Under the pieces are notes generated by a model. It worked only from the letters and a program-made list of their open reading frames with translations, was not told where the DNA came from and searched no databases. Below, piece after piece: positions 28,018 through 40,728 of a DNA stretch of 64,000 bases. Made by a program: the position numbers and the translations under genes. How positions within the stretch are numbered: position 1 is the stretch's first letter; each line of letters begins with the position of its first letter. Location: positions 242,421 through 306,420 of the forward strand of contig JASEFH010000001.1 in NCBI GenBank assembly GCA_030019205.1, written 5' to 3'. The DNA comes from Methanomicrobiales archaeon. GTDB taxonomy: Archaea > Halobacteriota > Methanomicrobia > Methanomicrobiales > JACTUA01.

Positions 28018-31000
28018 TTGCATATTACCCAGCTTGAAATTGATAATTTCAAGTCTTTCGGTAAGAAGACGAAAATTCCGTTTTTCGAGGGCTTCACCGT
28101 AATATCGGGCCCCAATGGGTCCGGCAAGAGCAATATCATCGACAGCGTGCTCTTCTGCCTGGGCCTGGCGAGCTCCCGCGGTCTCCGGGCGGAGAAACTG
28201 ACGGACCTGATCAACCTGAACAGCGGGAGGAACACAGCGGAGGTTGCGATCCAGTTCTCGGACGGCAGCTCGGTTCGCCGCAGGATCAGGCGGACGGCGA
28301 GCGGCTACTACAGCTACCATTACCTGAACGACCGGCTCTGCAAGCAGTCGGACGTCACGGAGTTCCTCGCCCGGATCGGGATCAAGCCGGAAGGCTACAA
28401 CGTGGTGATGCAGGGGGATATCACCCGCATCATGGAGATGAGCGATCTCGAGAGGCGGAAGATTCTGGATGAGATCGCCGGTGTGGCAGAGTTCGACGCA
28501 AAACGGGATCAGGCGATATCGGAGCTCGAGGTGGTGAGAGAGCGGATCGAGCGCGAGGAACTGCTGCTGCGGGAACTGACGGACAGGCTGGCAGATCTCG
28601 AACGGGAGCGGGAGAGGGCGATCGAGTACCGCTCCCTGCAGGACCAGCTGCGTCATTACGAGAGCTGCCGGGGTGCCGCCCGGCTCCGCGAGAAGACGCA
28701 GGAGCTCGGCACCATCGGAGCTCTGCTCGCCGAGCAGTCGAAGGCGCTCGGCGAGGCGGAGCGCTGGCGGGATACAAAGGAGAGCGAGCTCGCAGATCAG
28801 CGTGGGCGGTTGCAGCAGATCGACGAACAGATTCAGGAGAAGAGCGGACAGGAGTACCTGGCCCTGCTGGAACGGCTGGAGGGTGCGAAGAGCGCCATCA
28901 AGCTGGGCGAGCAGACCACCGCGCGTCTCGCGGAGGAGAAGGTGCGGAACCAGGAAGCCCTGGACCGAACCTACCTGGACAGCAAACGGGCGGAGGCGCG
29001 GGTGAAGGAGTGCACCGAAGCGATCCGCAACCTGGGCATCGACCGCGCGAATCTGGCGATGGAGCTTGCCACCCTGCGGGCTCAGGCGGAGAAGTGCGCG
29101 GAGGAGATGGACCGGAGCACGAAAGAGCAGGAGGACGCCCGGGATCAGCTCTTCCGCTGGATGGAGGAGATAGAGCAGCAGAAGTCGAGGAGGGCGGACC
29201 TCCTCCACGAGCAGGATGCACTGATCGAGCGGAGCCGACTGAGAACTTCCGAATCGGAGCGTCTGACCGCCCGGCTCCGCCAGATCGCCTCCGAGATCGA
29301 GGAGAAAGAGCGCCAGATCCAGGAGGCCGTACGGGTTCTCGCAGAGTGCGCGGCGCAGAAGGAGAGGATCGAGCGGGACATCTCCGCTTCGGAGCGCGCC
29401 CTGTTCGGCCAGAGGGCCAGCCAGGAGAGGCTACGAAAGGAGATCAAGGCCCGTGAGCAGGATCTGATGCGGCTGGAGGCCCAGGCGCAAGCCCGCGGCG
29501 AGGGGGAGAATCGAGCCATCGAGGCGGTCCTGGGGATGGAGGGCGTGCACGGAACCATCGCCCAGCTGGGTCGCGCTCCTCCGGAGTATGCCCTGGCGCT
29601 CGACGTCGCGGCCGGTGGGCGTCTCTCCAACGTGGTCGTCGATGATGACGAGGTTGCCGCATCGGCGATCCGCTTCCTGAAGGAGAGCAAGCTCGGGCGC
29701 GTCACGTTCCTGCCCCTGTCGAAGCTGAAGGCGGTCCCGCTCCCTCCTCTGCAGGAGAGGGGCGCGATCGACTATGCGGTGAACCTCCTGGAGTATGATA
29801 AAAGATACGATCCGGCGTTCCGGCTGGTGTTCGGCGCCACGGTGGTGATGGACACCCTGGACCATGCCCGCGCGCGGATCGGGAAGTACCGGATGGTTAC
29901 CCTGGAAGGGGAGCTCCTGGAGAGGAGCGGTTCCATGAGCGGCGGCTACTATAAACAGCGCCGGGGGTTCGGGGTCGCCGTGGACGAGGAGATGAACCGC
30001 CTGAGGGCGGCGCTCGCCGCATCCAGCCAGGAGCTCCTGGAGTGCGAGCAGGCGATCTCCCGCCTGACTGCGGAGGTGGAGGATGGCAGGACGAAACGGA
30101 CCGCCGTTGATGAGCAGATTGCGCGCCACCGCATTCTCGAGGAGGAGTACCGGCGGATCGCCGCGGCCCTGAGACGGGAGGAGGAGGAGCTCGGCACGGC
30201 GATCCGGACGCTGGACAGCGAGCGCAGCGGGGGTCCCGGGAGGCTCGCGGAGATCGAGGGGGTTCTCGAAGGGATCGGCGCAGCGATCGCCCGGCTCACC
30301 GCAGATATCGACGCCCTGAAGGCGAAGCTGGACGATACCCATCTCCCCGAGCTCGTGGAGAGGCTGGAGAAGCTTAAGAAGAGCATCGAGGAGATGGAGA
30401 GGCGCCTGCGCAACAAGGATTCCGATATCGCCGACATGCAGCGGGAGCGGCAGTACTTCGCGAAGAGGATGGAGGAGCTCAACGCGGACCGTGAGCGGCT
30501 GCAGGAGAGAAACCGCGCGATCGAGGGGGAGATCGCTGCCATAGCGGCTGAGATCGCTTCGCACAGGAGCGGGATCCGGGATCTCGAGGAACGGCAGAGA
30601 TCGTTCTCCCGCGAGCTGGACGATCTCCGACGGATCAGGGATGAGACCCTGCATGCCATCCATGCATGCGAACAGGAGATTGCAGAGCAGAATGCCGCCA
30701 TGGAGCGAACCCGCATCCAGATCGCCGCCCTGCGGGAGAGGGAGCGCACGGCGGAGGCCGAGGCGGAGATGCTCAGGATGCAGTGCGGGGAGGTTGCCAC
30801 CGACCTCTCCCTCGCCGAGATCACCGAAGCCATCCGGAAGACGGAGCAGGCGATCCAGGCCATCGGCGCGGTCAACATGCTCGCTGTGGAGGAGTACGAC
30901 AGAATCAGTGCCCGAATCGACGAGCGTTCGGAGAAGAAGGAGGTGCTGTCCCGCGAGAGGACCATGCTCATGGAGCGCATCGAGAAGTTCGAGCGGCTGA

Positions 31001-31452
31001 AGTTCGATGCCTTCATGACGGCATATCGCGCGATCGACGCGAACTTCCGCGAGATATTCGCGCGGCTCACGAGCGGCAGCGGCCATCTGGTCCTGGAGAA
31101 CGAGGAGGATCCCTTCGCCGGGGGGCTCACCTTTGCCGTCCAGCCGAGGGACAAGAAGGTCCATCTGCTGTCGGCCCTCTCCGGCGGAGAGAAGTCGCTG
31201 ACAACCCTCGCATTCATCTTCTCCATCCAGAAGTACATGCCGGCCCCCTTCTACGCGCTCGACGAGGTGGACATGTTCCTTGACGGCTCCAACGTGGAAC
31301 GCATCGCGAGCATGCTCAAGGAGCTCTCGGCGCATGCCCAGTCTGTCGTCGTCTCTCTCCGCAAGCCCATGATCGAGCACGCGGAGAGGATCGTGGGTGT
31401 GACCCTCAATCCGGACAAGAGCACGCTCGTGACAGGAATCAGGCATGGATGA
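28018..31452 (+). CDS. smc: Chromosome segregation protein SMC
   Basis: The ATPase core of the prokaryotic condensin, which loops and segregates chromosomal DNA. The 1144-residue product has the Walker A G-P-N-G-S-G-K-S (31-38), a long coiled coil, a hinge at about 500-650, a returning coiled coil, the ABC signature L-S-G-G-E-K-S (about 1056) and Walker B A-L-D-E-V-D (about 1080). The start is TTG 28018, with GGGAG 8 bases upstream; it gives the standard M-H-I-T-x-L-E-I-x-N-F-K-S-F opening. It overlaps scpA by 8 bases. Confidence 0.97.
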   Translation: MHITQLEIDNFKSFGKKTKIPFFEGFTVISGPNGSGKSNIIDSVLFCLGLASSRGLRAEKLTDLINLNSGRNTAEVAIQFSDGSSVRRRIRRTASGYYSYHYLNDRLCKQSDVTEFLARIGIKPEGYNVVMQGDITRIMEMSDLERRKILDEIAGVAEFDAKRDQAISELEVVRERIEREELLLRELTDRLADLERERERAIEYRSLQDQLRHYESCRGAARLREKTQELGTIGALLAEQSKALGEAERWRDTKESELADQRGRLQQIDEQIQEKSGQEYLALLERLEGAKSAIKLGEQTTARLAEEKVRNQEALDRTYLDSKRAEARVKECTEAIRNLGIDRANLAMELATLRAQAEKCAEEMDRSTKEQEDARDQLFRWMEEIEQQKSRRADLLHEQDALIERSRLRTSESERLTARLRQIASEIEEKERQIQEAVRVLAECAAQKERIERDISASERALFGQRASQERLRKEIKAREQDLMRLEAQAQARGEGENRAIEAVLGMEGVHGTIAQLGRAPPEYALALDVAAGGRLSNVVVDDDEVAASAIRFLKESKLGRVTFLPLSKLKAVPLPPLQERGAIDYAVNLLEYDKRYDPAFRLVFGATVVMDTLDHARARIGKYRMVTLEGELLERSGSMSGGYYKQRRGFGVAVDEEMNRLRAALAASSQELLECEQAISRLTAEVEDGRTKRTAVDEQIARHRILEEEYRRIAAALRREEEELGTAIRTLDSERSGGPGRLAEIEGVLEGIGAAIARLTADIDALKAKLDDTHLPELVERLEKLKKSIEEMERRLRNKDSDIADMQRERQYFAKRMEELNADRERLQERNRAIEGEIAAIAAEIASHRSGIRDLEERQRSFSRELDDLRRIRDETLHAIHACEQEIAEQNAAMERTRIQIAALRERERTAEAEAEMLRMQCGEVATDLSLAEITEAIRKTEQAIQAIGAVNMLAVEEYDRISARIDERSEKKEVLSRERTMLMERIEKFERLKFDAFMTAYRAIDANFREIFARLTSGSGHLVLENEEDPFAGGLTFAVQPRDKKVHLLSALSGGEKSLTTLAFIFSIQKYMPAPFYALDEVDMFLDGSNVERIASMLKELSAHAQSVVVSLRKPMIEHAERIVGVTLNPDKSTLVTGIRHG

Positions 31453-32152
31453 GGAGCCGATTGAGATCCTGGTCGGGATGGCCGAGCGCGGCGAGATCGA
31501 TCCCTGGAATATCGATATCGTCGAGGTGACGGATCGGTTTCTCACCGAACTCGAGCGGCGCCGCCAGTTGGATCTTCGGATCTCCGGAAGGACGCTGTTC
31601 TTTGCTGCCACGCTGCTCCGCCTCAAGTCGGAGTACCTGGATGTCCCGGAGGAGCCGGATACTCCCATCGAGGCCGAGGAGGTGTGCGGCGGGGAGGTGG
31701 AGGAGTTCTCGTACGAGCCCGGCGGTTACCATACTCCGATCGAAAGGCTCGAGCAGGAGATCAGGCGGAGACTCTCGCGGAAGAGCTACCGCAAGCGACC
31801 GGTCACGCTGTACGAACTGATCAAGCTGCTGAAGACCGCCGAGAAGGAGGAGCGGAGGAGACACCGTGCCCGGGCGATCCCGAGAGAGAGCTTGGTTACG
31901 ACGGAGGATGTCGTTGCGACCGCTCACAGCGAAGACTACCGCGAGTCTTCCGCGCGCGTGATGCAGACCTGCGAGACACTCTTTCGCCGCGAGGGGGATC
32001 TCACTCTTTCGGGGCTCTCGGAGAACCTCGGATGGAGCATCACCGACGTATACATCCCTCTTCTTTTCCTTAACCTGGAGGGAAAACTCGCGCTCTGCCA
32101 GGATGCCTTCTACTCGGATCTGACCATCCGAAGGGTTGACGCGGACCGATAG
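31445..32152 (+). CDS. scpA: Segregation and condensation protein A (ScpA)
   Basis: The kleisin subunit that bridges the SMC heads. The 235-residue product starts with E-P-I-E-I-L-V-G-M-A-E-R-G-E-I-D-P-W-N-I-D-I, typical of ScpA, followed by L-R-L-K-S-E-Y and a C-terminal winged-helix-like part. Its ATG lies within the end of smc, so translation is coupled. No scpB follows; the next feature is the rRNA leader. Confidence 0.93.
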   Translation: MDEEPIEILVGMAERGEIDPWNIDIVEVTDRFLTELERRRQLDLRISGRTLFFAATLLRLKSEYLDVPEEPDTPIEAEEVCGGEVEEFSYEPGGYHTPIERLEQEIRRRLSRKSYRKRPVTLYELIKLLKTAEKEERRRHRARAIPRESLVTTEDVVATAHSEDYRESSARVMQTCETLFRREGDLTLSGLSENLGWSITDVYIPLLFLNLEGKLALCQDAFYSDLTIRRVDADR

Positions 32153-32175
32153 CAATGCTTATCTGGTGTCCCGAC

Positions 32176-32188
32176 TGAAAAATATAGG
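32176..32188 (+). promoter_or_regulatory. Possible distal rRNA promoter
   Basis: TGAAAAATATAGG is an AT-rich word with a purine-rich BRE-like left half, just after the scpA stop. It is weaker than the two downstream boxes. Confidence 0.3.
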
Positions 32189-32224
32189 CACTTTGCGCAT
32201 CATGTGCACAATCGGGATGTTCTC

Positions 32225-32256
32225 CGAACGGCAGATTCCTTCGTATCTGCCGTTCG
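32225..32256. repeat. Perfect 12-bp hairpin downstream of scpA
   Basis: CGAACGGCAGAT (32225-32236) pairs exactly with ATCTGCCGTTCG (32245-32256) around an 8-base loop. It could end the smc-scpA transcript or be part of the rRNA regulatory region. Confidence 0.6.
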
Positions 32257-32285
32257 CCGGGCGTCTCCATGATGGCGTGATGGCG

Positions 32286-32305
32286 ATGCACCGTCTCCGG
32301 TGCAT
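32286..32305. repeat. 8-bp hairpin just upstream of rRNA promoter P1
   Basis: ATGCACCG (32286-32293) pairs with CGGTGCAT (32298-32305) with a TCTC loop, ending four bases before the P1 element. In DNA form it could bind a regulator. Confidence 0.5.
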
Positions 32306-32307
32306 TC

Positions 32308-32324
32308 TGCAAAACTATATATGC
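32308..32324 (+). promoter_or_regulatory. rRNA promoter P1 (BRE plus TATA)
   Basis: TGCAAAACTATATATGC has an A-rich BRE-like left part and a TATATAT core (32316-32322). The element is repeated in closely similar form at 32442-32459, which supports tandem rRNA promoters. Confidence 0.65.
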
Positions 32325-32361
32325 AGGGCGAGCCCATAATAATGAGTCGTTCTGACATATG

Positions 32362-32431
32362 CGGAACCCGAGGAGATCCGATGGAACACTCGGGTTCCGG
32401 AAATATTCGCCGCAACGGAAATTTTTTCCGT
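32362..32431. repeat. Two hairpins between rRNA promoters P1 and P2
   Basis: CGGAACCCGAG (32362-32372) pairs perfectly with CTCGGGTTCCG (32389-32399). ACGGAAA (32415-32421) pairs with TTTCCGT (32425-32431), with three T in the loop and a run of six T across loop and stem. A transcript from P1 would carry both. Confidence 0.55.
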
Positions 32432-32441
32432 GACGGGAACA

Positions 32442-32459
32442 TGCAAAAGGTTATATATG
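32442..32459 (+). promoter_or_regulatory. rRNA promoter P2 (BRE plus TATA)
   Basis: TGCAAAAGGTTATATATG repeats the P1 element, with the TATA core at 32452-32458. Transcription from here would start about 25 bases later and give a leader of about 130 bases before 16S. Confidence 0.65.
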
Positions 32460-32541
32460 ATGAAGATCAACATGTATGTTCCCTATGCTCAGATGGAGAA
32501 CCAACGATCCCGGCGGGACCGGTGTTGGTTCTGACGTTGGT

Positions 32542-32574
32542 ACTGGCAATGCGGAAATCTATTTGACAACCGCT
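32542..32574 (+). other. 5' arm of the 16S processing stem (bulge-helix-bulge)
   Basis: ACTGGCAAT (32542-32550) pairs with 34126-34134, and TCTATTTGACAACCGCT (32558-32574) with 34102-34118 (one G-U). Between them AAA (32555-32557) on this arm and ATA (34123-34125) on the other are 3-base bulges flanking a 4-base helix with one G-A mismatch: the substrate shape of the archaeal splicing endonuclease. Confidence 0.8.
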
Positions 32575-32617
32575 AGTTCCTTTCACAAGTTGACAGATGG
32601 ATAGTGTGCCTACTTCA

Positions 32618-34084
<1,467 letters not shown>

Positions 34085-34101
34085 AACGAAGCAAGGGAAG
34101 A

Positions 34102-34134
34102 AGCGGTTGTCAGATAGAACGTATAATTGCCGGT
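34102..34134 (+). other. 3' arm of the 16S processing stem
   Basis: AGCGGTTGTCAGATAGA (34102-34118) and ATTGCCGGT (34126-34134) pair with 32558-32574 and 32542-32550 upstream of 16S. Together they close a loop containing the whole 16S gene. Confidence 0.8.
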
Positions 34135-34149
34135 GCCAGCAGGAGGATT

Positions 34150-34222
34150 GGGCTTATAGCTCAGCTGGAAGAGCGCGGCCTTTGCGAGGCCGAGGCCGGG
34201 GGTTCAAATCCCCCTGAGTCCA
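34150..34222 (+). tRNA. tRNA-Ala (TGC) in the 16S-23S spacer
   Basis: The 73-nt cloverleaf has acceptor GGGCTTA with TGAGTCC, anticodon stem CGGCC/GGCCG with loop TTTGCGA (anticodon TGC), and T-loop TTCAAAT. The discriminator is A; CCA is not encoded. tRNA-Ala in this spacer is standard in euryarchaeal rRNA operons. Confidence 0.97.
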
Positions 34223-34352
34223 CTTCCCATGGAGGGGCAAACCTTCATGGGAATGCATGCCCTAGGGTATAGGGCAATGCGTTCGATGCACCTGGAGATG
34301 CAAATCTCCAGCGAAGGGCTGAAGGTCATGGACCTTACGACGCCGTGTATAG

Positions 34353-34373
34353 GTGTGCACTCTGGACGTTAAA

Positions 34374-34382
<9 letters not shown>
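34353..34382 (+). other. 5' arm of the 23S processing stem (bulge-helix-bulge)
   Basis: GTGTGCACTCTG (34353-34364) pairs perfectly with CAGAGTGCACAC (37327-37338), and TGGGTTCAG (34374-34382) with CTGAACCCA (37309-37317). CGTT (34367-34370) pairs with GACG (37318-37321), leaving bulges AAA (34371-34373) and AAT (37322-37324): an exact 3-4-3 motif. Confidence 0.8.
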
Positions 34383-37308
<2,926 letters not shown>

Positions 37309-37320
<12 letters not shown>

Positions 37321-37338
37321 GAATTTCAGAGTGCACAC
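37309..37338 (+). other. 3' arm of the 23S processing stem
   Basis: This arm carries CTGAACCCA, GACG, the AAT bulge and CAGAGTGCACAC, the partners of 34353-34382. Cleavage at both bulges would release pre-23S rRNA and leave its ends joinable. Confidence 0.8.
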
Positions 37339-37399
37339 CGCCTCGCGGACGATAGGGATATTTATTATCCATGGAGCCCAATCATAGGAGGACACGGCT

Positions 37400-37471
37400 G
37401 CCAAGGTGGCGGAGCGGCCACGCGGTTGACTGCAGATCAACTACACCCCGGTTCAAATCCGGGCCTTGGCT
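37400..37471 (+). tRNA. tRNA-Cys (GCA) between 23S and 5S
   Basis: The 72-nt cloverleaf has acceptor GCCAAGG with CCTTGGC, anticodon stem GTTGA/TCAAC with loop CTGCAGA (anticodon GCA), and T-arm CCCGG-TTCAAAT-CCGGG. The discriminator is T, the usual base for tRNA-Cys. It is co-transcribed with 5S. Confidence 0.96.
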
Positions 37472-37530
37472 TGCGGCCAGGCATCCGAATGGACGTCTGG
37501 TCGTCCCCGGGAGATAGAATCTTCCGGGGG

Positions 37531-37653
37531 TCATAGCGGCCATAGCGGCGGGGAAACACCTGGACTCATCCCGAACCCAGCAGTTAAGCCCGCCCACGTA
37601 CCATGTTGTACTGAGGTACGCGAGTCCTCGGGAAGCATGGTTCGCTGCTATGC
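37531..37653 (+). rRNA. 5S ribosomal RNA
   Basis: The terminal helix pairs CATAGCGGC near 37532 with GCTGCTATG near 37644-37652. Inside are the conserved GGGGAAACACC, CATCCCGAACCCAGCAGTTAAGCC and GGTACGCGAGTCCTCGGGAA blocks. Length is about 123, standard for 5S; ends are accurate to a few bases. Confidence 0.93.
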
Positions 37654-37659
37654 CTTGAA

Positions 37660-37696
37660 GACGGGAATTCGTCGTTTTTATTGTCGTTTTTCTACT
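37660..37696 (+). terminator. rRNA operon terminator
   Basis: GACG-GGAATT-CGTC forms a short hairpin followed by GTTTTTATTGTCGTTTTTC, two T-runs of the kind archaeal RNA polymerase uses to stop. Confidence 0.6.
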
Positions 37697-38053
37697 TATC
37701 GAAACTGGCGGTTCGTCACTATCTGCCTGCTCGATCTCTCGGCGTTTGTCATCCGGCGAGATCGCACGGGGACCGAACGGCAGTCATTCCGGGACGTCAC
37801 CGGCATTCCCGGTAAAGGATTCTTGACGTGGGGGTGTGGCGATTGCGTCCGCGTCTCCCGGGCGGGATAAACGTTCACTGGCAGGAACCTGCCCATTGCA
37901 TCCGGGCACTGTTTCGTGCCGATCACGGTATCCGCTCGGAGGGTGTCCTGCCGGAGGGCGAAAACCCCGTGGAAAGATCTATGAAAAGGCATGGGAGAGG
38001 CCATCGCGATCGGGGAGGATGGAGGCGTACACCCGTCCTCCGGACACCGCATG
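37697..38053. other. Gene-free spacer after the rRNA operon
   Basis: About 0.36 kb between the rRNA terminator and the stop of the convergent repeat protein. No gene, tRNA or strong hairpin was seen. Confidence 0.5.
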
Positions 38054-38605
38054 TCAGGAGATCAGCAGCATGAACTGCAGAAATATCTCGGGATTCTCAA
38101 GCATGTCGGGATTGACGCCTTCGAAGATGAACGTCCGCTTCGCGGCTCCAAACCACCCCCCCTCCCGTTCGGTCATTGCCTTGCCATCCTTCTCGAACAC
38201 GAACGTCCGAACGGGTTCGCCATGCCCTCTGCCCTCGATCTCGGATATGCCCCTCTTCTCGTACTGGAACACCCGGACGACCCGGCCGTACCTGCCTCCA
38301 TCGCGTTCCAGAATCGTTCTTCCGCCGTCCTCAAACGAATACGTTCTCTTGATCTTGCCGTAGATGCGGCCTTCGGTTTCCACCATCCCCGTCGGATCGA
38401 ACCGGAACGTGCGGAGAACATCGCCGCCCTTCTCAAACCCTTCGCGTTCCGTCATGGTGTCCCCGTCCTCCTCGTAGACGAACGTTCGGAGAATGCCCCC
38501 GTGCCAGTCGCCCGACCGCTCGAAGATGCCGCCCTTGTCGAATACGAATGTGCGGGTGATCCTCCCGTACCAGCCCTGCCGCTCTACGATTCCTCCAACA
38601 GCCAT
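38054..38605 (-). CDS. Protein made of seven short tandem repeats, function unknown
   Basis: The 183-residue product consists almost wholly of seven units of 22-24 residues with the pattern E-R-x-G-x-x-x-G-x-x-x-R-T-F-x-F-E. The R-T-F-type core recurs near residues 18, 40, 65, 87, 109, 132 and 158. Alternating hydrophobic residues suggest a beta-strand pair per repeat, somewhat like MORN-type sheets but with a different signature. There is no signal peptide or membrane segment, so it is probably cytoplasmic. On the - strand an AT-rich stretch CATAAAAGATTTATCATAAC (38646-38665) may be the promoter; GAGGAGG lies rather far (about 20 bases) before ATG 38605. I do not recognise the family. Confidence 0.8.
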   Translation of the reverse strand: MAVGGIVERQGWYGRITRTFVFDKGGIFERSGDWHGGILRTFVYEEDGDTMTEREGFEKGGDVLRTFRFDPTGMVETEGRIYGKIKRTYSFEDGGRTILERDGGRYGRVVRVFQYEKRGISEIEGRGHGEPVRTFVFEKDGKAMTEREGGWFGAAKRTFIFEGVNPDMLENPEIFLQFMLLIS

Positions 38606-39311
38606 AGAGATCGCTTCTCTGCGTCCTCCTCATGAGAATAGGGAATGTTATGATAAATCTTTTATGTCGACCCCGGTTCGATCGAAGGGCGATGAAGTAT
38701 GTCCACCCCGACTCCTGGAGCCGTTCACCTCGCCTCCGATCGGGCGGCACTGCCGTCCGCCCTCTGCCGTTCGTCCCCGCTACCGAAACTCCCCCGGCGA
38801 TCGAACCTCTGCAGTGCCACGCCGCCGTCCACCCGCGAGAGCGGAACCGGCGGATTCGCAATCCGACCGCACCTCTGCTCGCAGGGCACCGGGGCTGTGC
38901 ACCCCGCTCCTGGGGCATCGGTGCTTCGGCAGTGAACACACCCGCCGGGGCTCTCTCTCCCCTGTGGCGACTCCCTCCTGAGCGTCGCTTCGGGAGAGTC
39001 CATCGCTGCCGGATTGCCCGGTATGAATCCGTCCCCCTTACGGCTCTGATGTCATTCCGGCTGAAGAGGCGTCCACCGTTCCTCTCCGGGGATCGTACGG
39101 AAGGGTCCTGCCGGAATCGACCGCGAGGAGCATTCGCATAAATGCCGGAGAACCGGAACAGTATTTATGGGTGCACGTAGATGCCTTGCAGGCAGAGTAG
39201 GCGAAGATGGTCTTCACGGCGGCAGCGGACGCGACGCAAGACCTTTCAATCCGGAAGCAGACTGGAAAATGCTGGAGCAATCGGGACAGCAATAGATCGA
39301 GTGGATGTGCG
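38606..39311. other. Divergent spacer with two promoter candidates
   Basis: About 0.7 kb between the repeat protein and the APC permease. The left end holds the AT-rich word at 38646-38665 (- strand); the right part holds GTATTTATGG at 39161-39170 (+ strand). The GC-rich middle has spurious frames only. Confidence 0.5.
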
Positions 39312-40601
39312 ATGCCCCGCGACACGGAGCTGAAGAGGGAACTCGGACTCTTCGAGGTGACATTTGCAGGGACGGGCATCATCCTGGGAGCCGGCATCTA
39401 CGCGCTCTTGGGAGAGGGGGCGGCTCTGGCCGGAAACGCCGTCTGGCTTGCTTTCCTGATCTCCGCCGGCATCGCACTCTTCACGGGCCTGAGTTACGCC
39501 GAGCTCTCCTCCATGTTCCCCCGGGCGAGCGCGGAGTACGAATACACGGCTCAGAGTTTCGGCAGGAAGATCGCGTTCATCGTCGGATGGCTCATCATCC
39601 TCTCCGGCGTGATCGCATCCGCCACGGTGGCGGTCGGATTCGGCGGGTACGTAGCCGATCTCTTCTCTGTGAGTCCAATCCCCTCCGCCATCCTTCTCAT
39701 CGCTGCCCTATCCCTCCTGCTGTGCATCGGTGTTCGCGAATCCGCGTCCGTGGCAGTCGTATTCACGCTGATCGAGGCGGGGGGATTGATATTCATCGCC
39801 GTTGTCGGCATCCCCTATCTCGGGAGGGTCGACTACTTCGAGATGCCGTCCGGCGTGGACGGACTTCTCCAGGCGTCCGCACTGCTCTTCTTCGCCTACC
39901 TGGGTTTCGAGGAGATCGTCAAGATGTCCGAGGAGGCGCGGGAGCCGGAGAAGACCATTCCGCGCGGGCTGATGCTCGCCCTGCTCACCAGCATCGTTCT
40001 CTACATCGCGGCCTCCATCAGTGCCGTGAGCGTGACCGGCTGGCAGATGCTCTCCGCCACCGCGGCGCCCTTCTCGGTGGTGGCGCAGGTGGCGGTCGGG
40101 GATCTGGGATCCGTGCTGCTCTCCGCGATTGCTCTCTTTGCGACGGCAAACACTGTTCTTCTCATGATGTATGCCGCGTCCCGGATCATCTACGGCATGG
40201 CGGAGTCGTTCTCCCTGCCGCGGGTGCTCGCACGGGTGCACCCGGTGCGCAGAACTCCGTGGGTGGCAATCCTCGTCATCGCGGTCTTCACCATCCTGTT
40301 CGTCTTTGCGGGGGATATCGGGTTCATCGCAAATCTTACCAACTATACGCTGTTCGTCGCGTTCATCGCGATCAACGGCGCTGTAATCGTGCTCCGCTTC
40401 ACAAGGCCCCTCATGATCCGCCCCTTCCGGGTTCCGCTGAGCGTCGGTGCCTTCCCCCTGGTCCCGCTCTTTGGCATCCTCTCGAGCATCCTCCTGCTTG
40501 TCCAGCTGGATGCGGTGGTGCTGCTGATCGGGGTCATCATAACCCTCATCGGCGCGGTCATCGCATTCGCGAACATCCGGTACGGGCGGGAATCTCCCTG
40601 A
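39312..40601 (+). CDS. APC-family amino acid permease
   Basis: An integral membrane transporter of the amino acid-polyamine-organocation superfamily, 429 residues, about twelve hydrophobic segments. The start E-L-K-R-E-L-G-L-F-E-V, the first-helix motif G-T-G-I-I-L-G-A-G-I-Y-A-L-L-G, and the P-E-K-T-I-P-R-G block after the sixth helix are typical. The frame is open to 39207; ATG 39312 is chosen because it precedes the conserved N-terminus directly. A TATA-like word at 39161-39170 fits transcription starting near 39195. Substrate cannot be told. Confidence 0.88.
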   Translation: MPRDTELKRELGLFEVTFAGTGIILGAGIYALLGEGAALAGNAVWLAFLISAGIALFTGLSYAELSSMFPRASAEYEYTAQSFGRKIAFIVGWLIILSGVIASATVAVGFGGYVADLFSVSPIPSAILLIAALSLLLCIGVRESASVAVVFTLIEAGGLIFIAVVGIPYLGRVDYFEMPSGVDGLLQASALLFFAYLGFEEIVKMSEEAREPEKTIPRGLMLALLTSIVLYIAASISAVSVTGWQMLSATAAPFSVVAQVAVGDLGSVLLSAIALFATANTVLLMMYAASRIIYGMAESFSLPRVLARVHPVRRTPWVAILVIAVFTILFVFAGDIGFIANLTNYTLFVAFIAINGAVIVLRFTRPLMIRPFRVPLSVGAFPLVPLFGILSSILLLVQLDAVVLLIGVIITLIGAVIAFANIRYGRESP

Positions 40602-40728
40602 CCGGGGGATGCCCTTGCGGGTTCGAGCAGATGCCGTGGAGTCTGTGTCGATCGGCGCCTCCGGTATGAGGGGTTGCGCCTCCGCCGGATATGGTCTCTT
40701 CTGCGGTTCAGGCACGACCGGGAGGGCA

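Noticed and set aside
29431..31668. 745-codon open frame on the - strand opposite smc
   Set aside because: It is antisense to a certain gene and has no family motif; it is a by-product of GC-rich codon use. The same applies to long frames at 7255-8673 (+), 10456-11883 (-), 25326-27277 (+) and 50133-51521 (+).
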